Assembly: GCA_013433145.1 (NCBI GenBank)
Contig: CM024176.1
Location: forward strand, 310,001-374,000
Reading direction: 5' to 3'
DNA from: Ascaris suum
Lineage: Eukaryota; Nematoda; Chromadorea; Rhabditida; Ascarididae
DNA length: 64,000 nt
Shown here: positions 54,428-64,000 of the stretch, piece after piece
Layout of the letters: every line of letters begins with the position of its first letter
How positions within the stretch are numbered: the first letter of the stretch is position 1
Program-made: the position numbers and the translations under genes
The notes under the pieces: model-generated
The model's input: only the letters and a program-made list of their open reading frames with translations
Database searches by the model: none
What the model was told of the DNA's origin: nothing

Positions 54428-57400
54428 GCAAATTTTCAGGTTGCTTTCGTATTCGTATTTTTTGTATTTCAGGTTCAGGTTCGAAAATTCTAACAATGTA
54501 CGCAAATTATTGTGGTCGGTTTTCTATATATGTGTGCATATATAGAAAATTCGAGTTCAAACGACGTATCTCCTGATCGAAGGCACTTAGACGTATGCGG
54601 TATATATATGTATCGCATCGCACAGAAAGCCTGCAACAGTTCGACTTTCAGGTTGTTTTCGTTTATTCAAACAAGCGACGAAGGTGTTCATTACCAATTT
54701 CTTGAAAGCTCTTAGTGGGTGGTATGAAAGCAGATCACCATTAGTCCTTAACTAGCAACGTCAACTACTATTCAATCAGCTCTCTTGTCTAACACCTACG
54801 AACCTCTGCAACGGCACCCTGCAGGTCACCGACAGAAAAATATGCAAGGCTTTCAAATGCTCATGGTATTCACTCCTACACGGTGTCCCTACTGTCTAAG
54901 TGCCTTCGATCAAGAGATACGTCGCTTGAACTCGAGTTTTCTATATATGCACACATATACAGAAAACCGATCCAACAGCGTACAGCGTTAGAAAAGCTCG
55001 TATCTTGATGCTTTCAAACATAGAAGATAACCCTTGCGTCAGAAAATACTAAGTAGAATTTTTGTAAATGAGTCACTATTCATACTCCCAGCCAAGCAAC
55101 CAGTTTCTAAACGATGATTAAACAGCGCTTTCGTATTTCATCTCAGCTTTCTATTAAGAAATGGAGTGAAAACCCAAATAGTCCATGCTGATAACTTCAA
55201 AGATGTTTTCCCACTGCTCGTTTCAGCAGTGCAGAAGGCAAATTTTAAAAACTCGGCTGTGGGAATCATATCACTAAATGAGCAAATCATTTCTTGCACT
55301 TCCTGCTGCAGCGCTACAACTTTCGCATTTCGCAACCGCTTTTTGATGAATCAAATAAAATCCATGGGAAAGCAACGCAGTATCAAACGACAGCTAGTCA
55401 ACTGAATTTTTGGACGCTGAGAAAGGCAGCCTGAATCTCCTTTACGTCAGGACCATCGTCGAATGCATACGCAATAAAATTCTGACGAGTAAACATCAAG
55501 ATAGCCACAGTCTTTCGAAATTCAGTCTTAAGTCCCTACGTATTTTGAAACCTTAATTAATTTTAAAAGCCAAAGAACCCAGCACTGAACCTCCTCACTC
55601 TACTACTGCGAATGTAAACTAAAATGAAAAAGTTGGCCAGCAATGATCCTCGCAGTTACCTAGGCATTTCTCAACATTGTTCATCCGTCTGCGTTGTCGC
55701 AAGTACTGCCGCACGCGTGTATAACCGAGACAGAATTCGTCCAGATGGCTGCTAATTCACTTGTTCTAGCGACCAGTGGAGTCAAAAAAACAGAAATATT
55801 CAGCTCGAGTTCTATTCTGACAGCCGCTAGTTAGAACGATCACCATGCACCTCACTTACGTTGGCTGATGATTGATGAATGCATCTAGTGTCATTGAAGC
55901 TTTCTTCGGTGTTTCAGTAGCTGACGGTGTAGCATGTGATACGCGCCCATTCTTCGAAGACTATGTCGATTTCAAAGTGCTCGTCACAACCGAAGTTCGA
56001 GAATCCTTCTTCCTTGGAGACTGCTTCGAGTCAATTTCTAGTACGTCAGGAGATGAATCCGGTGATTTGTATTCCTGTAAAGCAAAAAACATCAATCCCC
56101 TTAACCAAAGCAATACACCATCTTCATTCTCCCCTCCCCTCAAAAAAACCGCCTAACCTCATTTCATCAGAAAATCTAATATGAATGAGCTTTCTATTCA
56201 CGGTGAACGCATCACGCCTGCTATAAGTCAAATCTCGCAAGAAATAAAAATAAAAAAGCAAACCTCAACGAAGATTCCAGTATTGGGTGATTGTCCAAAG
56301 AACCAGTAGCGCCTATGGAACCGATCCGAGCCAAGTGGTTTGATATGAAAGATGTTATCGTATTTTGCAACCATCTCCTGTAAATTACTCTTTTGCACTG
56401 CCGCAGATCACCATTAATAACAGTAAGCATAAACGGAAGATGAAAATCGTAGTAAAACAAGAATTTTCTCTAATCAATTTTCCATTCTTTCCTTCATATG
56501 GGCAAACGTCCATTACAGCGCATTAATTCGCATATATCGAGGATGGTTATTACTCGCGCGGTAGAAGGTGACTGCGATATACCTGGGAACGGAGACGGGA
56601 AAACAGGGACAATAGCCAATATTTTCAGTGTCGCCTATATTCCACTCTGACAGCCATTTCAAAGCTGCCAGCTGCATTGCATTAGTCGTCATTCTGCAAC
56701 GAACGTGGGCCACCATGACATCTCTACATTACTACGGATGTGCGATTTTCTTTGACAGCCGCTTGTAACACTGATCAGCGGGCCGACCTCCACTTTCCTT
56801 AACCCAGACTACCAGCAATGAATTTCTCCCCTCCCCGATAATGGGATGAGGTTAGTTCGTATATCTTTATATCCTTAAAGCAAAACAAAGCAGGCATACT
56901 CGTGTTTTGTTGACCACCACCGATATATCCTCCTTCCTTTGCTCGAGCTTCTTAATCACTTCTCGTCGATGTTTCTCGATCCTCGCCCAGTCTAGGGACT
57001 CTTTCCGCGTCATCTCCGAGGGAGACTTCGCCGCCAAAGGCGACATATGCATCTCACCCAATTCGGCTTCCAAAGATGCAACCTAGATCAACTACATTAA
57101 TTCCATCACAATTTCGTGCTACGTTTGCAAAAACCTCATTTTTGGATGAATGAAAGAATCCAAAAAAAAATCTTTTGACATATCGATCTACCTCTAAATT
57201 TAAGATTTATAAAGGGAGAGAGATTTCACAAATCAGTAATCGAAATCGCACCAAATATGGCAGCACCGAGAAAATTGATTTGCGTGAGTTTTTTTCTGTG
57301 TTAATAAAAATCTTTCAAGAACCGGTTCCATATAAACGCAGAGTCGACTACAAAATGTCAGCATGCCGGGATATAAGCCTTCAATAACGGCAAACAACCT

Positions 57401-60400
57401 TAACAAACCTCAGCACTGTTTAGATAAAACACTGAACGCAAGTCACAACAAGCTATCTTCACCATAACAACTTTGTTGCTTCATCTACTAGTAATCATCA
57501 CCTTGCATGTATTCACATCAGCTGTAATTCCTTTCAATACTTCTGGAATCATCAGCAGCACAGAAAGAACTCAACTGAACACAATAAATTCTTAAAAAAC
57601 ATATGGAAATCGATTTTTCGAAGTGATCTCTTCGAAATGATTTTCTTTTCGAAGAAGTAAAGCTTTTAATTTTTAAACAGTTTTCAACGCGTTAATGACA
57701 GCTGACTTTACGATACCGTCCCAAACCTCACGGAGAGAAAGTTATAGGATAAAACCATCAGTCAACCTGGGAACGCTATAAACGTATGAATTTTTACATA
57801 TATTTTACCGACAGTCTACATTGATCCTATTTAAAAAGACATCAACCAGATGTGTTCTCTTTCAAATATATTCTCTTCTATGCTTACGGAGGACTGAATC
57901 ATGAAAGCAGAGAACATCCAAAATCCATTGTTGTAAACACTTTGGAATCCATCACATTCCAAAATTGATAGGAATTCGAAATTATTTCTTCAAAGCGCGA
58001 AATATTCGAGCTGTCTAACGTTTAACAGCTGGCGACAAGAAGAAAGGAAAAAAAAAAGGAAATGAAGAAAAGGAAGCCCAATAAAAGACTGGAGGGTACA
58101 ATAGTGACAGGAAAAAGGAGAAAAGCAAAGCCTAACAGATAAAAGCAATCGGCCGGAAATTAAAAGACCACGCTGCGCGTTTCGTTGCCCTTTGCTTCAT
58201 CGTTTCTATGCCTTAGCTTTACAAGGGCTTCTAAAGCTCACTGCCAGCCGATTTCAAGACGTTGCAGCCCAGGCAAAAACTATGCAACCAAACCTATAAA
58301 GAAAAATTCGTTTAGAAAAGGAAACAAAAAACACCATACTACATCTGTATCTAGAAACAAACTTTCTGATCCCGCTCCCAGGTTTCGAAACGCTGTGCCA
58401 CCAAAGTTTACGATGCAGAAGAAACAAACAGGTTCACGCTCACCTCTGCTTCTTTAGTTTTCTTGATGGCGTCGAGTTTAGCTATTTCTGGGCGTCCCGT
58501 ATCAGAAAGATATGTATCCAAAGTATCTGTTTCAAGAACACGCTCCTGTAGAAACTGCAACGCCTCGAGTTGTTCTGAAGCACTCAGCTCGAAAAACTCC
58601 GATTTCTTCAGCTTATCAACGAAAACCGTTTGCTGAAACGAAACCGTGTAACTAATTGGCAATCCACTCAACTCGAGTCTCAAGCCATACCGATAATATT
58701 TGCAAATATTCAGTCTGCAGAGAGAGAGAGAGATAATTTATAGGACACCAATTTTAAAATATTCATTCTCGACTACGCAACATTTCTCCCACAAACGCAA
58801 TATCGTAAATTTCAAGAATAAACATTCAAACACAGAAATCCTCCTCTCCCTTCCCATCTCCCAATTCAGGGATATTTATTATTGTCATCTGCAGATGGTA
58901 CAACCCATAATTAAAGACTCAAAGGGGAACTAAAAGCAAAGCAGCAAACTTACAAATTCGGTATAAGAAATATAGCCAAACAAAAGCAAGAGATAAAATT
59001 GCGCCATATACACCACTAAAAAGCAAAACAGAAATAGCTCGAAAACATTTTTAATAAATAAATATTACAGCAATCTCAATGCTTTCCCTAGTTTACTATA
59101 TCGAAATAACAACTGCCAACGCCATCTTGCGTTAGGTCTGAAGATATTGCGCTGCGAGATATTAATGAAACGCGCCTGTCAACGAGCCGTAATGATAGAC
59201 CGGCGCGCACTTCCTTAACAATAATCCAGAGTGTTCTCAACTTTTTCAACATCAATTAAAAGACTGCAAATCCTTATTTAACCTCATTTTTATATAACGT
59301 TCTCCCCTCGCCCACCCCCCCCCCCCCCAAGTGGCATATCACATTCCAAAGCTGACAGTCTCCACTAGTCTCTACCGTGATAAAAGACAAGGAATGCCTC
59401 TCCATACTATCCAGGCTCAAAATAGCTCCAGTAGGATAAACAAACAACTTTCACAGTCTCTTGTTATTGCTAAAGCACAATTCATTACATCAATTTGACC
59501 ACATTACCCACAATTCGTCGAACATTATGCGCAAGAAGGCCCATACCTGAATCTGGGACTGTTCATTTGAAGAGGACGCCGGCGTCACAGCATCCCTCTC
59601 GCTATCGGCTGCCATCGCATTGTCACTTCTTGCTGCTCTTTCCTCCCTTCTCCCGAAGACTTTTGTTGTCCATAAGCACTAGACGTACCAGCTCAGAAGC
59701 AGTGCTCAAGGTAACTGGCACCATACGAAGAGGTACGCCATATCCTCCATACTTCTGCAAAAGCGTTGTTTTAAATTCATCATTAACTAATGAACGCTTC
59801 TTGTATACAGCTCGACACTGCTCCAACAAGAAGATTATGCTCCAACACGGAAGTTACGAGGAATAGAAAACCTATAAGTAAACATAATTTTCAATGAAAT
59901 AGAGTCCGCCTGTTCGATTAAAAGCCCAGAATTTGTAGAGACAAAAAAACAGCAGCCCCTCCCGGCAGACCCTAGAAAGTCAAGACCTTCCAGACCATTT
60001 GCTTCAAAAAGCTAAAGTTTTGCATAACAGCATGCAACATCCAATAGTACTTGATACTAACCCAGTCTGGGAACGAAACGCGAAGTCTCCAACAAGCACA
60101 ACCCTTATTCTTCCCATCAACTCTTTGAACATAACCCCTTCCTCCCAGGGCTAAGAAAAACGCATCTTGCCACCTTCTGTTCGAGCAAATGCAAATACTA
60201 TGAAGTGAAAAGTCCTTCTTGCTACGCCAGGACTCAAACCTTTTACGTTTAGACAACTAACGAATTCTTTACTATCAGTTTTACAAACTAATAAACAAAT
60301 CAGCTGAAAACGCTCAGAACCGCGCTGAGATAATTAAACATGCATGGTGCTCTTTCCATTTAGCCAGCATTCCCACCACGCTCGGCACTATAAACCCCCC

Positions 60401-62691
60401 TTCCCTCCAAATTTCACTTTTATAGCACTACTAATAGCAAAGACTCCTTTTAATGAATAAAAAAAGCCCAACGTTAGATATATATAGCAACAAAAAATAC
60501 CGCCTCATTACTTTCAAGGTGATTCAGGTTGAAGATCAGAGTGTTCCAAGGGGAAAATCAATATCAAACAAAGCGAAAAAGAAGACAGATAATAGAAAAA
60601 AATACGAAAAAAAACGACAAACGCAAAACAGGAAGATTCACATTTCCGGTGGTGTCCTGAAGCAATAATTTGAGAAATGCGGCAACAATATGCCCGATCA
60701 CCTCGAAGAATCCTTCACGCCCCTTGTACAACGCATTTAATATTGTCTCTATAAAACAGCGGCGATTACAGAAATGAAGCAATTTCAAAACTTTTGAAAG
60801 ATTACAAACCTGTAGTGATTTCCTGACGGTGATAACAAACCGAATTTCAAGTTAAACGAGAAAAATGCATTTAGCCCTCCACCCCTTTCCCCAATCTCAG
60901 CTTTGCGCAATTTCTCCCTTCCCATCCTACGCTAAAAAACGCAGAATTCATATGGCAAATGTCGCGAATTAATATACAGTGAAAGAAATTTTAAAAACTT
61001 CCAACTTCATCCAACTTCATTTAGCTCATGCTCCCCTCACTCGCTCATTTTTCAAAAATTATAACTCCGCTGAATGCATCTTTTGCAATAGAAATGCTAA
61101 CTGGTTTAGTGGGATCTTCAGCTGAACACTAAGCCAGAAGAAATGTGACGGCAGAAAGGGATGAAAGAGTGCAACGTTACTAAAAAGGCAACAGCGATGA
61201 CTTCGATGTGGAAATGGGTTAACGTAGTCAAAGTTGGTAACACTTAACTCTTAAACAGAGAGAACTTTGGCTATGTATTTTTCTTCTTCTTATGGTTTGG
61301 AACACTAGAAATTAAAACTGCTTTGTCATACTTTCATGACAACTTCTTGTCATTCGTTCATTTTTACACGCAGCATCTGAAGTACTGGGGTACTCGGAGG
61401 GAGGAGTGGAAGAATAGCAGCAGGTTGTCAGGAAGATTCCACATGGCGGTAAAAAGAGACAGACCGAAGAGATGCGAGGTTAACCAAAAAGGAAAAGGAC
61501 AAAAAGGCGTGCTCGACTATAACTGCTTTTAACTCAGACTCGATGAAACGATTTTCAAGAATTCAAAGACGATCCTCGGCAATCCTTAAAAGTCCTGGTA
61601 AAAGCTAATATCAAATCACTCGTATCGCTTTGCTTTCTTTTCGGCACCTGGTTCAATCCCGAAGAACGCTGCAGGACAATATATGCTCTCATAAATGTAA
61701 ACGAATTACCTCAGTGAATAATAGGCCATCAACCGCTTTTTGGATCTACTGCAGACGACTACTACAACTCTAAATAAATCTTCTAATCCTGAACACTTCC
61801 CTAATAAAATTCAGCGATCAGCATATGAAAAAAATCATGCGGACAAACATTAATAAATTTCCAACGACTAAAGTTATTGAAAAGCTCTTTGAGAAAACAA
61901 TCAAATCAACTTAACTGAACTAGCAAAGAAATAAAACCTCTCCATCAGCGACAGTGGTCATCAACTACAAAAAAGCCAAAGCAGACTGCACACTATGGAA
62001 AAATAGGATTTTCCGCCAAGATATTTTAGGTAAACGCATAGCTGACTCACCCGCAGAAGGTACACAATCCAGTAGAAGCATATCCTTGAAAGTATTCACG
62101 AATTCGGAGATCACTAAACAAGATACAAAGTGCTCGCTACGATCCTCTGCCCCTAGGTCCATTCGTTTCAATTCAGGGATTGCGAGCTTATGCCTGACTA
62201 GTGTGTCTTCCAATTTCTGCAACATTGACCACGTTTCAAAATGAACAGAGGTAAACAGATCTTACCTCTCATTATACCTTTCTCATAATGACTCCTATAC
62301 AAGTTTCAATATCTCGCATACCACTATTCAAGTCAGCAATGCAAGTGTAACTGACTTTTGTAATCAGCCCTCTATCGCAAAACAAAAAAACGTCTTGTTC
62401 ACCTTATTTAAAAGCATATGTAGCTCTTTTTCCATTTTCGAATGCTCTTCTTTCTTTTCTTGTCGCTTTTTTTCCTTGTATTCCTTCCTTTCCTTTACCG
62501 ACATCCTCTTCCTAAACAAAACATAAGACTGTTTCAAATACATCTCGACCATGATTTAAAATTCTACCTCTCTGGACCAAACAAAGCAATGATGCGAAAT
62601 CCTTGCCACCTCACATGAACGGCAACATTTCTCGCAACGACTGAAGCCCGTCTACCGCCGGTAAATTTCAAACCACTTACTTAGATAGCAT
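50495..62691 (-). CDS. ACF1/BAZ1-like gene, copy 3
   Basis: Same gene as copy 2 with no coding difference that I noticed. Domain exons: DDT 62051-62216 and 60642-60748; pre-WHIM1 exon 59547-59817; WHIM1 58444-58632; coiled coil 56900-57082; WHIM2 56264-56377; variable region 55860-56074 and 55660-55748; WHIM3 54060-54221; conserved helical exon 52547-52943; bromodomain 51041-51193 and 50566-50634; putative start ATG 62689-62691. It carries the same in-frame TAG (55961-55963) and the same phase break between DDT and WHIM1. C-run changes between copies 2 and 3 fall in introns. Confidence 0.78.
54263..54316. repeat. Perfect 20-bp inverted repeat, copy 3
   Basis: Identical to the hairpin at 25974-26027, in the same intron position. 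Confidence 0.9.
54363..54423. repeat. (TA)n tract, 61 bp, copy 3
   Basis: Same length as in copies 1 and 2. Confidence 0.95.
54516..54970. mobile_element. MITE-like element with 77-bp inverted ends, copy 3
   Basis: The same element as in copies 1 and 2, in the intron 5' of the WHIM3 exon. Duplicated with the unit. Confidence 0.65.
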
Positions 62692-62807
62692 CAAAGCTGC
62701 GAAAATTCAGTTCCTCCGGCGAATCGAATATCCTTCAACGATCAGTCACTGTCAAACACAATCTTAACAACAAATCAGGCAAAAGACGACTGTAAAACAC
62801 CAAAAAG

Positions 62808-64000
62808 CAGCCTCAATCAACGACTGTAAAACAACACCAAAAAAAGCATACTGCTGGGTCGCCGTAACGACACCGAATATCCAAATCGATAGCGGAAATC
62901 CAAACCGCTTTTTAAAACACTCCAAAACTAATAGCACCCACATAAAACATAAAAGAGTTATCTATTATGACTGATTTGCACTAAAACTGATGACATTCCT
63001 AACAAAAACGACTGAAATGTCTTACTGACAAAAGAGGGTTGCGAAAAGCAAAATAAATCCTCGACAAAGTCGGAAATTCACAAAGATCATACAAAACATA
63101 CCTGGTTTTGAGACCAAGTAGTCAAATGAGTACCGTGAAAAACTGGGTAGGACAGACCCCCATTTAATCGACAACATGAAAACGAAAAAAAAGCAACCTT
63201 TACTACTCTATCTTATTTATGCAAGCTTCATCACAATGTAGCCTCAGTAATAACAGAAAAGGGAAGTGAGAAAGAAAGATGCAATTTGTGCCGTAATTTC
63301 CGTCATTCAAACGTTGGGATTCTGTAAACGGCTCTCCGACATCTAAGGTATTCAACAGCAGTTACCATTTGAAAAACCACTCCCACATTAAGCAAAATCT
63401 GAAATTACGCCGCTCAAGCAAACAAGACCTATAATCGGGTCTATGCCACGGATTGCGAACCAAGCAAACATTAAACGGCACAAACAGCACATTGTCATAC
63501 TCGTCCCAATCCCCCAATCAAATTAGAAGCCAGAAGCAACACTCGTTCGGATTCAAGCTGCGAAAAAAAATACAAAATGCTGAAACGCTGCAACGTTTTA
63601 CAAGTAGTGGGCAATTTTTCGCTCGATAAACATCTCTTGTCACACAAAATTTGGCACAATAAAGCTTATACAACGAATATGATCCGGCAAGCGACACTCA
63701 TTCGACAAACAGTTGCATTGGTATGCAAAGCGACTAAAAACACAATGAAACAACAGGTAATGATGAGGTGCACTCATAAATAAACCGCAACGAATGACTG
63801 CGATACAACAATGACAAAAAACTGCGCGTGACCGCAAACGATTTATCAAATTTATAAGAATAACAACATTTTCAAGACTTTCAAAGAAACCTGAAAGGAG
63901 AGAAAGCCACAGTTATCCAGAAATCTGCGATTCCAGCAACACTTCTCTATCTTTAAATTTTCAAAAAATACAAATGAACCATCACATCAGCGCCACAAAT
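62808..64000. repeat. Tandem unit copy 4, cut by the window end
   Basis: The first 1.19 kb of a fourth unit, sharing the variants of copies 2 and 3 (for example no C-rich insertion). It covers only the spacer downstream of the gene and stops close to where the poly(A) signal of the fourth gene would be. The array therefore extends beyond the window. Confidence 0.96.

Larger units (their letters stand above)
48661..62807. repeat. Tandem unit copy 3 (14.15 kb)
   Basis: Third head-to-tail copy. Against copy 2 the only differences I noticed are C-run lengths near 59320 and 60395, 3 bp in total. The (TA)n tract in its intron has the same length as in copies 1 and 2. Confidence 0.97.

Noticed and set aside
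20340..64000. CRISPR-like array or satellite DNA
   Set aside because: The period is 14.1 kb with a complex gene inside, not short repeats with spacers or a simple satellite monomer.

Overview
The window looks like nuclear DNA from a nematode, probably a clade V (strongylid or hookworm-like) species, though the species itself cannot be read from it. It is AT-rich, coding sequence is cut into short exons, splice acceptors are of the T-rich TTTTCAG/TTTAG type, some introns are only about 40 bases long, and (TA)n tracts and homopolymers are common. There is no bacterial gene organisation: almost all open frames are under 130 codons and most are chance frames in introns or spacers. No rRNA, tRNA or CRISPR array was recognised.

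Layout. (1) 1-20339 is single-copy sequence. It is mostly non-coding as far as I can read it, with a 118-bp (TA)n tract, homopolymer tracts, a probable minus-strand exon at 10041-10315, a probable minus-strand terminal exon at 8824-9006, and a convincing minus-strand terminal exon with a poly(A) signal at 18885-19135. A few weaker candidates are listed with low confidence. (2) 20340-64000 is a head-to-tail tandem array of a unit of about 14.1 kb: copy 1 at 20340-34516, copy 2 at 34517-48660, copy 3 at 48661-62807, and the first 1.2 kb of copy 4 at 62808-64000.

Each full unit carries one multi-exon gene on the minus strand. Working out its splice sites and phases by hand shows a DDT domain, the WHIM1, WHIM2 (PLGSDRFHRRYW) and WHIM3 motifs, an acidic linker and a bromodomain-like segment. 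This is the domain order of the ACF1/BAZ1 family, the large subunits of ISWI chromatin-remodelling complexes. I found no WAC domain and no PHD finger. The predicted 5' end, a trans-splice-type acceptor followed by ATG, lies only about 0.1 kb from the unit edge.

The copies are nearly identical. Copies 2, 3 and the start of 4 share the same variants. Copy 1 differs from them by a handful of substitutions, a 32-bp C-rich insertion at its left edge and a 1-bp deletion inside an exon. Two further lesions are shared by all copies: a 1-nt phase break in the exon between DDT and WHIM1, and an in-frame TAG after WHIM2. Either the family is decaying, or my exon models or the assembly are wrong at those points. 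The main open questions are whether the array is real or an assembly artefact, and whether the copies are functional or truncated genes.
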